64,000 nucleotides of DNA from Brevinematales bacterium (GTDB lineage Bacteria > Spirochaetota > Brevinematia > Brevinematales > Thermospiraceae), in NCBI GenBank assembly GCA_013177995.1, contig JABLXN010000005.1, positions 1 to 64,000 of the forward strand, in the 5' to 3' direction. This document shows positions 7,960-15,653 of this stretch, piece after piece. The first letter of the stretch is position 1. Each line of letters opens with the position of its first letter. A program made the translations under genes and the position numbers. The notes under the pieces are model-generated. The model was not told the DNA's origin, searched no databases, and saw only the letters and a list, made by a program, of their open reading frames with translations.

Positions 7960-8817
7960 ATGGAAAGATACATCGAAAAAGCAAGAATCATTATGGAGGC
8001 ACTCCCTTATATTCGGGAGTTCTCCGGAAAAACGGTAGTCATCAAATATGGTGGCAATGCCATGGAGTCCCCAAAACTCAAAGAACTGGTGATGCAGGAT
8101 ATTGCCCTTCTGAAATTGGTGGGGATCAATGTAGTGATTGTGCATGGTGGGGGACCAGCCATTTCTGAGATGATGAAGCGTTTGGGAATGGAGCCAAAGT
8201 TTGTTGATGGATATCGATACACGGATGAAGAGACCATGATGGTCACAGAGATGGTCTTGAGTGGGCTTATCAACAAGGAACTGGTGGCCGCCGTCAATGC
8301 CCATGGGATAAAGGCGGTAGGACTTTCGGGAAAAGACAATCGACTGATTGTGGCAAAAAGAAAAGGTCCAAAGGATATAGGTCTTGTAGGCGAGATTGTT
8401 TCTATTCACCCGGAGGTCATAGAAACCCTTCTTTCTGGGGGATATGTGCCGGTTATTTCTCCGGTTGGTGTTGGAGAAGATGGAACAACCTATAACATTA
8501 ATGCTGATGTGGCGGCAGGTGAGATAGCCATTGCCCTTCGGGCGTACAAACTGATCTATATGACGGATGTCAAGGGTATCTATGAGGACATCAAGGATGA
8601 GAAGACCTTCCTTTCTACGGTTGATGAGAAAACCATTGCAAGGCTAAAAAAAGAAGGACGCATCAGCGAGGGTATGATTCCCAAGATAGATTCCGCCTTG
8701 AAAGCGGTAAAAAGTGGGGTGGAAAAGGTGCATATCATTGACGGAAGGATTGAACATTCGATCCTTCTTGAGCTTCTTACCGATGCAGGAATAGGAACAG
8801 AGATTGCCAGGGGATAG
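7960..8817 (+). CDS. argB: Acetylglutamate kinase
   Basis: Phosphorylates N-acetylglutamate in arginine synthesis (amino acid kinase fold, cytoplasm). The 285 residues show TVVIKYGGNAM (phosphate-binding lysine), VIVHGGGPAISEM, YNINADVAAGEIA and MIPKIDSALKAV near the C-terminus. Arginine feedback control is possible because an N-terminal helix (RYIEKARIIMEALPYI) is present, as in arginine-sensitive hexameric forms; that is inference. Last gene before a strong terminator. No other arg gene is adjacent. Confidence 0.95.
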   Translation: MERYIEKARIIMEALPYIREFSGKTVVIKYGGNAMESPKLKELVMQDIALLKLVGINVVIVHGGGPAISEMMKRLGMEPKFVDGYRYTDEETMMVTEMVLSGLINKELVAAVNAHGIKAVGLSGKDNRLIVAKRKGPKDIGLVGEIVSIHPEVIETLLSGGYVPVISPVGVGEDGTTYNINADVAAGEIAIALRAYKLIYMTDVKGIYEDIKDEKTFLSTVDEKTIARLKKEGRISEGMIPKIDSALKAVKSGVEKVHIIDGRIEHSILLELLTDAGIGTEIARG

Positions 8818-8838
8818 AAGGGCAGAAAAAAACAACAG

Positions 8839-8878
8839 GAAGGCTATGGTAGGTTTGTGCCGTAGCCTTTCTTTTTTT
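8839..8878 (+). terminator. Rho-independent terminator after argB
   Basis: Stem AAGGCTATGG with CCGTAGCCTT (one G-U pair) and an 11-nt loop, followed by TCTTTTTTT. It closes the parA-to-argB transcription unit. Confidence 0.85.
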
Positions 8879-8901
8879 GAAAGGGAGTGGGTCTACTTTT
8901 T

Positions 8902-9102
8902 GAGACCCTTGCACGGGTGTTTTCTTACCCTATTTGGGTCAGGGGCTACGCCCTTTTTCCCCGCTTTTTCTATTTCCAAGGGCTTATTTGTCTTTTTTTG
9001 TTCAAAGGAATAGTTTTATTTATTACGTTAAGGAACATTTTTATACTATTTTTTGTTTTTTTACTACTTTTTTGAGACCTTCGCACATTCGTGCAAAGGT
9101 CT
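8902..9102 (+). repeat. Family A MITE-like repeat, copy A1
   Basis: About 200-bp non-coding unit starting GAGACCCTTGCAC and ending in a palindrome whose right arm is GTGCAAAGGTCT. Internal blocks shared with the copies at 39515 and 42319 include GGGTCAGGGGCTACGCC, AAGGGCTTATTTGTC, TTAAGGAACATTTTTATAC and TTTTTTGTTTTTTTA. Outer flanks are T-runs on both sides. Short frames through it are low-complexity and not conserved. It fills most of the argB-arsC gap. Confidence 0.85.
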
Positions 9103-9169
9103 TTTTTTGCTTTTTTTCTTCTTTCTATGTATAATAAACATACTAAAACAGTATAATTTTGGAGGATGT

Positions 9170-9601
9170 ATGGCAAAGAAACGGGTGCTTTTTGTGTGTA
9201 TTCACAATTCGGCGCGAAGTCAGATGGCAGAGGCTTTTTTGAATCGGATAGGAAAGGAATTTTTTGAAGCAGAGAGTGCCGGGCTTGAGCCAGGAAAGCT
9301 GAATCCTTTTGTTGTGGAAGTTATGGCGGAGATAGGGTATGATTTATCCAAGAATAAGACAAAATCCGTTTTTGATCTCTATAAGGCTGGAAAGACCTAT
9401 GATTATGTGATAACCGTCTGCGATCCTGAAGCCGCCGAGCGTTGTCCTATTTTTCCTGGAAAAGTGGAAAGGCTTCACTGGGGTTTTCGGGATCCTTCTT
9501 CCTTTCAGGGAACCGACGAGGAAAAGCGAGCCTTTACAAGACAGGTGAGAGACGAGATTCAAAAAGCAGTAGAAGAGTTTGTGAAAACATACAAGGGTTA
9601 A
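9170..9601 (+). CDS. Arsenate reductase-like protein (ArsC, thioredoxin-coupled type)
   Basis: Low-molecular-weight phosphatase fold enzyme expected to reduce arsenate to arsenite. The 143-residue protein has the P-loop VCIHNSARS with the nucleophilic cysteine at 10. A redox cysteine pair lies in [12 protein letters not shown] (about 84 and 92), which distinguishes ArsC from tyrosine phosphatases. The ATG at 9170 follows TTGGAGGATGT; an in-frame upstream extension runs through the repeat and is rejected. Its stop overlaps the convergent holB-like gene by 4 bp. No arsR or arsenite pump is adjacent. Confidence 0.92.
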   Translation: MAKKRVLFVCIHNSARSQMAEAFLNRIGKEFFEAESAGLEPGKLNPFVVEVMAEIGYDLSKNKTKSVFDLYKAGKTYDYVITVCDPEAAERCPIFPGKVERLHWGFRDPSSFQGTDEEKRAFTRQVRDEIQKAVEEFVKTYKG

Positions 9602-10782
9602 CTTATTTTTCTCTTCTGCATCCATCGAGCCAGTTTGATGAGAAGATCGGTGAGAAGATAGGAAGGCTGGAGTGTACTCTTTTTGAGAGAGATTTTGAGA
9701 GAGAGGATTTCTCTTCTCCATTCTACAACTTCTGAAGTGTAGGGGAGAAATTTTTTCTCTTCTGTATTCGGATCCTTTTTCCCATGAATATTTTTCTGGT
9801 GATGGAGCCAGCGAAGTCTTAGCTCTTCAAGAAGACTATCCAAGAAAAATTGGGTTATCCATGGGCTTGCGGAAACCTGCTGGACAAAATCAAAAAGATC
9901 ATCGCCATACTGGACACGAAAGCCAAGGTCGTCAAGAAAGAATTTTGCGAACTGAGAAGCCTTTGAGTGTTCTTTGAAAAGAGATTCTCTCATATGAAGG
10001 GTACAACTTGGAAAGGAAGAAGGGGTCCCGAGGATCTCTTCGACAAGATGTGGAGAAAGAGAGGGCAGAGAAATCACGAGGCTTCGAGATACAATGGTGG
10101 GGAGAACATTTTCGATGGCATTGGTCTGGAGAATGATCCGGCTATTGAGTGGCATTTCTTCAAAGAGTTTCAGAGCGGCATTCTGGGCCTCAAGAGTAGC
10201 CATTTCCCAACCACCAATAAAGGTGAGACGGGGGGCATCACTGGTATACTGGTGAAAGTGAATAACCTCCTGAATAAAAGCGATAGGAATACTTTTTTTC
10301 TTTGTGATTTCCTCAGCAAGGGAAAGAATATGTTTTTTGAATTCTTCGTCTTCAAGAAGGGTTTTTGCAAAACCTTGTTGCATCAAAAGCGTATGAATGA
10401 GGGTTCGAAATTCATCGAGACTGTGAGAGTGTTTTTTATATGAGAGGTGGGAGGTCTTGATTTCCTTGAGAAGCATAAGCTGGGAAAGGTGGGCAAGAAA
10501 TTGAATACCCCATAGCTGGAGGTGAGAGGTTTGAAGTGGGGTGGGATGGGAGAGATAATAGGAGAGTTTCATGTCGTAGTCATCAGGTCGAAAAAATTGA
10601 AAAGAGGGAGAGAGAAGAAAGTCTTCCCCATACAGTTTGGCAAGGGTGGAAAGCACAAGAGAGGTTTTTCCAATTCCTGGTTCTCCACTCACGATGAGAA
10701 GTCTTCCCTGAGATTGGGTGAGAATACGTTCTAAGAGAAGAGGGTAGTGGCTATTGCCCTTCCAGGTAAACGAGGAGATCAT
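9598..10782 (-). CDS. holB: DNA polymerase III delta-prime subunit-like clamp-loader ATPase
   Basis: AAA+ clamp-loader component that helps load the sliding clamp. The 394 residues contain Walker A GEPGIGKT at about 33-40. The delta-prime hallmark block runs [11 protein letters not shown] ... [18 protein letters not shown], corresponding to NALLKTLEEPP ... LLPTIRSR. The P-loop is intact. The C-terminal half is divergent. The start codon overlaps the upstream PP2C regulator stop (ATGA), so it is translated from the pyrB-recJ-regulator operon. Delta-prime is more likely than another AAA+ protein because of the SRS motif. Confidence 0.82.
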   Translation of the reverse strand: MISSFTWKGNSHYPLLLERILTQSQGRLLIVSGEPGIGKTSLVLSTLAKLYGEDFLLSPSFQFFRPDDYDMKLSYYLSHPTPLQTSHLQLWGIQFLAHLSQLMLLKEIKTSHLSYKKHSHSLDEFRTLIHTLLMQQGFAKTLLEDEEFKKHILSLAEEITKKKSIPIAFIQEVIHFHQYTSDAPRLTFIGGWEMATLEAQNAALKLFEEMPLNSRIILQTNAIENVLPTIVSRSLVISLPSLSPHLVEEILGTPSSFPSCTLHMRESLFKEHSKASQFAKFFLDDLGFRVQYGDDLFDFVQQVSASPWITQFFLDSLLEELRLRWLHHQKNIHGKKDPNTEEKKFLPYTSEVVEWRREILSLKISLKKSTLQPSYLLTDLLIKLARWMQKRKIS

Positions 10783-11942
10783 GGGATTTTCTCCAGCATA
10801 AAGATAGTAACATCATCCTCAAAGTGGTAGGCGTACTCTTTGGCAATGCGATTATACAGGTTGGCCAAAGAAAATTTTCCATCTTTCTCTAACGAGGTGA
10901 GAATCTGCAGAAAACCGGAGATAGAAAGCATCTCCTTCGATGGAGATTGGATTTCATAGATGCCGTCGGTAAAGAAGAGAAGTCTTTTCCAGGACTTAGT
11001 GCTGAAGCTATTGAGATGAAAAATTGCCGGAGAAACCACCCCAATAGCCACGGAATTTTTGAGTTCTACCGTGGCAAAGGTCTCTGTTTGAACGATAGGG
11101 GGAGGAGAACCCGCAGAGATGAGATGAATAGTTTCTGATTCCTCATCACAGAGACCAAAGATCCCTGAGAGAAAGATTCCCATAGCGCCATATTCTTTTT
11201 CCATTTCCCCGTTGATCCATTCCACATACCTTTGAAGATGTTCAGCGGAGGCTAAAGACCTGGTGGCTATCCATTGCTGGGTGAGAAAGTTGAGATGAAA
11301 CCCCACAAGGGCTGCTCCAACGCCATGACCGGAAACATCCAACAGAAAGAAGAAGGTTTTTTCGTGGGGAAAACTGGTGGCAAAGTAAAAGTCTCCGCTG
11401 GCGATATTGTAGGGATGCCATATAACCTCAACATGGTGATGTTTCATGTGGAGGTTGGTCATCTTTTGAAATTTTTCCTGAACATGGGCTGCAAATCGGA
11501 TATCTTCTTCAAGGCGACGATTTTTTTCAAAAAGGCTTTTCATGGAGTAGTTTCTTGTGAGGATGTTGTTGATTCGGACTAAAACCTCAAGGGGATTACT
11601 TTCCTTGGGGATAAAGTCTTCCGCCCCCTGCTGAAGGCACTGAAGAATGAGATTTTCGTCTGAGGAATGAGAGAGAACAATTACGGGAAGATTTCTTGTT
11701 TTGATATTATTTTTGAGTGTTTTGAGAATATCCACGGCGGTTGTTTGGTGAAGGATCATGTCGAGAAGAACGAGGTCGGGGGGTTTGGTCAACATGGCCA
11801 CTAAAGCCTGGCTTTCCTGTTGAAAGGAGGTGATATGGGAAAATCCGGCGTCTTTGAGAATTTTCTCAAAGAGGCGCAGGCTGGTAGGTGAATCATCAAC
11901 AAGGAAGATGGAAGCATCGAGGATTTCCCGTTTTATCTGCAT
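10779..11942 (-). CDS. Response regulator with RsbU-type PP2C phosphatase output
   Basis: Signalling phosphatase predicted to dephosphorylate an anti-sigma antagonist (STAS protein) when its receiver is phosphorylated. Residues 1-125 form a receiver domain with acidic pair D16-D17, phospho-acceptor D61 (LVLLDMIL) and a lysine in EDFIPKES. A short coiled linker follows. Residues about 190-387 form a SpoIIE/RsbU phosphatase domain with metal-binding aspartates in SGDFYF, LDVSGHGVGAA and FFTDGIYE. Its natural partner could be the STAS/RsbW pair at 24.9-25.7 kb (inference). It sits between recJ (2-bp gap) and holB (4-bp overlap). Confidence 0.93.
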   Translation of the reverse strand: MQIKREILDASIFLVDDSPTSLRLFEKILKDAGFSHITSFQQESQALVAMLTKPPDLVLLDMILHQTTAVDILKTLKNNIKTRNLPVIVLSHSSDENLILQCLQQGAEDFIPKESNPLEVLVRINNILTRNYSMKSLFEKNRRLEEDIRFAAHVQEKFQKMTNLHMKHHHVEVIWHPYNIASGDFYFATSFPHEKTFFFLLDVSGHGVGAALVGFHLNFLTQQWIATRSLASAEHLQRYVEWINGEMEKEYGAMGIFLSGIFGLCDEESETIHLISAGSPPPIVQTETFATVELKNSVAIGVVSPAIFHLNSFSTKSWKRLLFFTDGIYEIQSPSKEMLSISGFLQILTSLEKDGKFSLANLYNRIAKEYAYHFEDDVTIFMLEKIP

Positions 11943-11944
11943 GG

Positions 11945-14215
11945 TTATCCCCTTTCGTAGGGATGAAGGGCTATATCCACTAAGTTGAGGCGTACCTGTT
12001 CTGTTGAGTTGTAGCGATTGATTTCAGGAACAGCCACGATATCAAACCACTGATCGGCAAACTTCTCAAAACCAAAATTGGTGAGGGTTTCCTTGAAAGC
12101 CCATCCCACCGCGGGAAGACTGGTCTCCCCTTTGACGACAAAACACTGAAAGTGGTCTTTTTGTTTTCCGAAAAAGTAGGTATTGGCGAGTTTCACTTTG
12201 GAGATAAAGAGACGGGGAAGTTCGTTTCCTGTTCCGATGGGTTCCATCATGGTTTCAAGATAGCGAAGGTTCTCAAGGGTGATGTCTGAGAGGCGGTCTA
12301 TTTCAAGGTCTATGACAATTTGATCCGGGGTAGCATCCTGTTGAGATTTTTCGTAGTATTCCAACACGCGTTCTTTGAAGATGGGAAGCTTTTCATTGGC
12401 TATTGTGAAGCCTCCGGCTGCCCTGTGTCCACCAAACTGCGAGAGAAGATCGCTACAGTGTTCAAGCATTTCGATCACGTTGAAATTGACGGCGCTTCGG
12501 ACGGATCCAATGGCTTCTTTGTCCTGGACCGCAATGACAACAACAGGTTTCTGGTACTGGAGAGAGAGTTTGTTGGAGAGAAGCCCCGTGGAATTTTTGG
12601 AAATTTCATTACTTTCGAGAATGATCACGGTTTCATCAAGGATCTCTGCGGTGAGTTTTTTTTCAATGTTTTTGAGGTTGTTGTCAAATTGCTGGCGACG
12701 TTCATTGTCCTTGTTTACGATGTGGCTGAGGAGTTCATCAACCTCATGGATTTTTGAGGAGAGGAGAAGTTCGACGCTGATGCTTGCCTGTCCTACTCGT
12801 CCCGGGGAATTAAGCATAGGGGCGATACCCCAGCCTATATCCTTGACACTCACCTTCTGGATGGGAATTTGTTGGGACTGGATGAGCTTGATGAGGCCAA
12901 TGGAGGAGTACTTGATAAACTCAAGGCCATTCTTGACGATAGTGCGGTTTTCGTTGACAAGTGGCATAATATCGGCTATGGTTCCAATGGCTGCTAAGCT
13001 CATGATGTCCTGAAGGGATTGAATGAGGGGGTGATTTCTTTGAAGGATCATGGACCTGTACACACGGGCACAGAGTTCTGCGTCGGCCGAGGCACGGTGA
13101 AGTTCAGAGGGATTCACATAGATGCCTAATTCTTCAGCCACGGTAGAGAGTTTGTGGTCTTTGATCTTTGGAAAGAGAATCTTGGAGAGTCGAAGGGTAT
13201 CTTCAATGGGGGGAGAAAAGTGTTTCCCGATGTGTTTTCTGATGGCCTGCTGGAGAAAACGCATGTCAAAATCGGCAATATTATGGCCAATGATTTTCTT
13301 ATTGGCGGTGAAGGACAAGAATTTTTCCAGGGCTTCTTTTGGGGGAATTCCGTCTCTCTCGAGCATTTCAGGGGTAATTCCCGTGAGTTGAGAGATCTCT
13401 TTTGGGAGAGGCTTCTCTGTCTTGAAAAAACATTGAAAGCGGTCTATCACAACGCCATTTTTGACCTTGACTGCCCCTATTTCGATAATATCATCACGTG
13501 AGGGATTGAGCCCTGTGGTTTCAATGTCGCAAAAGATGAGTTCCTGGTCATGGTATTCATGGAGAAAATGGGCTTCAAGAAGAGCCCAGGCAAGGTTCAT
13601 GGCCACGCTGGCACCACTCAGAAGGGGAAAGGGATACCCACTTTCAGGTATTTTGGGATTGATGAGAGCAAGGGCCTCGGGGAGTTGCTGCCGTGGTTCA
13701 TGGTGATCCGTAATAATGACGTCAAGTCCCAATTTTGAGGCGAGCTTGACCTCATCGATAGCAGTGATTCCACAATCCACCGTAATGATCAGATCAAATC
13801 CTTCAGAGGCTGCCCACTGAATAATATCGGTGGAAAGGCCATATTTATCATCTCCTTCTGGGACACGAAAAGCCACGTTGGCTTTGAGTCTGGACAGGGT
13901 CTTGTGAAGGATACTGGTCGCGGTCACACCATCGACGTCTTTATCTCCAAAGATAAGGATGTTTTCTCCTTCTTTGATGGCCCCAAGAATTCTTTTGACC
14001 GCTTTTTCCATATCCTTGAAGAGAAAGGGGGATGGGAGCTGAAGAAAATGTGGTTTTAAGTAGCCAAGGATTTGTTCCGTAGTTTGATACCCCCGATTGA
14101 TCAGGGTTTTCAGGAGAAGATCCATCACGGGGAAAGGAAGACAGGCCTTGATCTCCTGAAGCTTTTGTTTGGGGTTGGTGGGCATGATCCAGAGGCGATT
14201 CTTGACTGATACCAT
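11945..14215 (-). CDS. recJ: RecJ-type ssDNA exonuclease with inserted DnaQ-like 3'-5' exonuclease domain
   Basis: RecJ (DHH family) degrades single-stranded DNA 5' to 3' in repair and recombination. The 756 residues contain DHH motifs FGDKDVDGVTAT (about 90-100), TVDCGI (about 147), DHHEP (170-174) and SGASVAMNLAWAL (200-211). A complete DEDDh exonuclease of the DnaQ/PolC type follows at about 225-392: FCDIETTGL, GHNIADFDMRFL, and HRASADAELCARV. The RecJ fold then resumes with LAAIGTIADIMPLVNENR and a DHHA1/OB region (SQFGGHRAAGGFTI). Ordinary RecJ lacks the insert. Both sets of catalytic residues look intact. It lies 5 bp after pyrB; an alternative start is Met-11. Confidence 0.93.
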   Translation of the reverse strand: MVSVKNRLWIMPTNPKQKLQEIKACLPFPVMDLLLKTLINRGYQTTEQILGYLKPHFLQLPSPFLFKDMEKAVKRILGAIKEGENILIFGDKDVDGVTATSILHKTLSRLKANVAFRVPEGDDKYGLSTDIIQWAASEGFDLIITVDCGITAIDEVKLASKLGLDVIITDHHEPRQQLPEALALINPKIPESGYPFPLLSGASVAMNLAWALLEAHFLHEYHDQELIFCDIETTGLNPSRDDIIEIGAVKVKNGVVIDRFQCFFKTEKPLPKEISQLTGITPEMLERDGIPPKEALEKFLSFTANKKIIGHNIADFDMRFLQQAIRKHIGKHFSPPIEDTLRLSKILFPKIKDHKLSTVAEELGIYVNPSELHRASADAELCARVYRSMILQRNHPLIQSLQDIMSLAAIGTIADIMPLVNENRTIVKNGLEFIKYSSIGLIKLIQSQQIPIQKVSVKDIGWGIAPMLNSPGRVGQASISVELLLSSKIHEVDELLSHIVNKDNERRQQFDNNLKNIEKKLTAEILDETVIILESNEISKNSTGLLSNKLSLQYQKPVVVIAVQDKEAIGSVRSAVNFNVIEMLEHCSDLLSQFGGHRAAGGFTIANEKLPIFKERVLEYYEKSQQDATPDQIVIDLEIDRLSDITLENLRYLETMMEPIGTGNELPRLFISKVKLANTYFFGKQKDHFQCFVVKGETSLPAVGWAFKETLTNFGFEKFADQWFDIVAVPEINRYNSTEQVRLNLVDIALHPYERG

Positions 14216-14220
14216 AGAAA

Positions 14221-15132
14221 CTATCCTACAAGAATTTTTTCAAGTAACGCCATACGGATATAGAGCCCATTGTGTGCCTGGCGAAAGTAAGCAGCCCGGT
14301 GGTCGTTATCCACTTCATAGGAGATTTCATCAACACGGGGAAGGGGGTGCATAATAATGGCATGAGACTTCATACGGGAGAGGATTTCTTCGGTGATGAT
14401 ATAGATGCCCCGTGTTTTTTCGTATTCTACGATGTTGGCAAACCGTTCTCTCTGGATACGAGTCTGATAGATCACATCTACCTGAGGGGCCACTTCCTCA
14501 AGGCTTTCTGATTCGGTGAAGGGAATGTTTTGGCTGGTCAGGTAGGCTTTGATATCGTCTCGCATGCGGACATTGGGGGGAGAAACAAAGAAGAGCCGGA
14601 TATTCTTGTAGAAGGAGAGAAGATACGAGAGAGAGCGAACGGTTCTTCCATTGGCAAGGTCTCCCACCATGGCCACAGAAACCCCATCGATATGGCCCAA
14701 TTCCTTCTGGATGGTGTAGAGGTCGAGAAGAGCCTGAGTAGGATGTTGTCCTGTTCCATCTCCGGCGTTGATCACAGGAATGGGAGAGACCTGACTTGCC
14801 CGAAAAGCGGCGCCCTCTTCAAAGTGCCGGATAACGATAACGTCTCCATATCCTGAGACCACGCGGATGGTATCTTCAAGGGTTTCTCCCTTGGCAGCAG
14901 AAGAGAATTGAGCAGCATTTTCTGTTGAGACCACATTTCCACCCAACCGAATCATGGCTGTTTCGAAGGAAAGACGAGTACGGGTGGATGGTTCATAGAA
15001 AAGGGTGATCATGATTTTATTTTGAAGAAGGGTGGGTTTTGGGGCTTTTTCAAGTTTGGAAGCCCTCACAAAAAGATCCTCAAGTATCTCTCTTGTGAAT
15101 TGTTGTGCCTCGAGAACATGAAAAAGAGCCAT
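14221..15132 (-). CDS. pyrB: Aspartate carbamoyltransferase catalytic subunit
   Basis: Catalyses the first committed pyrimidine step, carbamoyl phosphate plus aspartate to carbamoyl aspartate. The 303 residues have the carbamoyl-phosphate motif PSTRTRLSFE at about 48-57, GDGTGQHPTQALLDLYT, and MHPLPRVDEI near the C-terminus. No regulatory pyrI follows. It leads the operon pyrB-recJ-PP2C regulator-holB from a promoter at 15159-15187. No pyrimidine attenuator was recognised in the short leader. Confidence 0.96.
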   Translation of the reverse strand: MALFHVLEAQQFTREILEDLFVRASKLEKAPKPTLLQNKIMITLFYEPSTRTRLSFETAMIRLGGNVVSTENAAQFSSAAKGETLEDTIRVVSGYGDVIVIRHFEEGAAFRASQVSPIPVINAGDGTGQHPTQALLDLYTIQKELGHIDGVSVAMVGDLANGRTVRSLSYLLSFYKNIRLFFVSPPNVRMRDDIKAYLTSQNIPFTESESLEEVAPQVDVIYQTRIQRERFANIVEYEKTRGIYIITEEILSRMKSHAIIMHPLPRVDEISYEVDNDHRAAYFRQAHNGLYIRMALLEKILVG

Positions 15133-15158
15133 GATGTCCCCTTTCTTCCTTTTGGGAT

Positions 15159-15187
15159 ATTATAGGAGAAAGGAGAGAAAAAATCAA
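15159..15187 (-). promoter_or_regulatory. Promoter of the pyrB operon
   Basis: Minus-strand TTGATT (15187-15182), 17-bp spacer, TATAAT (15164-15159). Confidence 0.72.
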
Positions 15188-15207
15188 TTTCCAGAGAAAC
15201 CTTTTTC

Positions 15208-15236
15208 TTGACAAAAAGTTTGTCTATATTTATAAT
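15208..15236 (+). promoter_or_regulatory. Promoter of the dtxR-feoB operon
   Basis: Consensus TTGACA (15208-15213) and TATAAT (15231-15236) with a 17-bp spacer, divergent from the pyrB promoter. Confidence 0.85.
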
Positions 15237-15237
15237 A

Positions 15238-15251
15238 TTAGTGTAAACTAA
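15238..15251. promoter_or_regulatory. Candidate DtxR-family operator
   Basis: Palindrome TTAGT-GTAA-ACTAA immediately follows the -10 box, at the expected transcription start, ahead of a DtxR-family gene. TTAG/CTAA half-sites are common in operators of this family. Assignment is inferred from position and symmetry only. Confidence 0.5.
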
Positions 15252-15266
15252 CTTTGAGGGTGGATA

Positions 15267-15653
15267 ATGACAGGAAGTCTTGAGGATTATATTGAGGCCA
15301 TCTATCTTCTGGTGGAAAGTCATGGTTTTGCCAGAGTGAAGGAAATAGCCGAGAAACTTGGTGTTTCTAAACCCTCGGTGATCCAGGCACTCAGGCAACT
15401 CAGTCAGCAGGGTCTGATTGAACAGGAAAGGTATGGCTATATTCGTCTCACGGAAAGTGGTGAGAAAACGGCTTTTCGTGTTTTTAGGCGGCATTATCTT
15501 TTGAGAGATTTTCTGGTGGCACTTGGGGTGTCTTCAGAGACGGCCGAAAAAGATGCCTGTCAGATGGAACATATTGTGAGTGAGGAGACCATGAGGGTGA
15601 TAGAAGGGTTTTTGTCAAAACAACAGGGAGGAAGACATGATCGAGACGCTTGA
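15267..15653 (+). CDS. DtxR/MntR-family metal-dependent transcriptional regulator
   Basis: Winged-helix repressor that binds Fe2+ or Mn2+ and controls metal uptake. The 128-residue protein has SLEDYIEAIYLL at the N-terminus, a helix-turn-helix (about 25-50, IAEKLGVSKPSVIQALRQL), and metal-binding positions including DACQMEHIVSEET (Cys/Glu/His). It lacks the SH3-like third domain, so it is MntR-like in length. It overlaps feoB by 17 bp, so its own operon is the obvious target, and a palindrome overlaps the promoter. Confidence 0.93.
   Translation: MTGSLEDYIEAIYLLVESHGFARVKEIAEKLGVSKPSVIQALRQLSQQGLIEQERYGYIRLTESGEKTAFRVFRRHYLLRDFLVALGVSSETAEKDACQMEHIVSEETMRVIEGFLSKQQGGRHDRDA

Noticed and set aside
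8804-9134. Small hydrophobic frames inside repeat A1
   Set aside because: The frames differ between repeat copies and are built from T-runs; non-coding repeat explains them.
12375-13013. Long open frame antisense to recJ
   Set aside because: It mirrors the recJ frame, is Ser/Arg-rich, has no ribosome binding site and no domain; other antisense frames (e.g. 31384-32298, 47307-48098, 57614-58591) were dismissed likewise.
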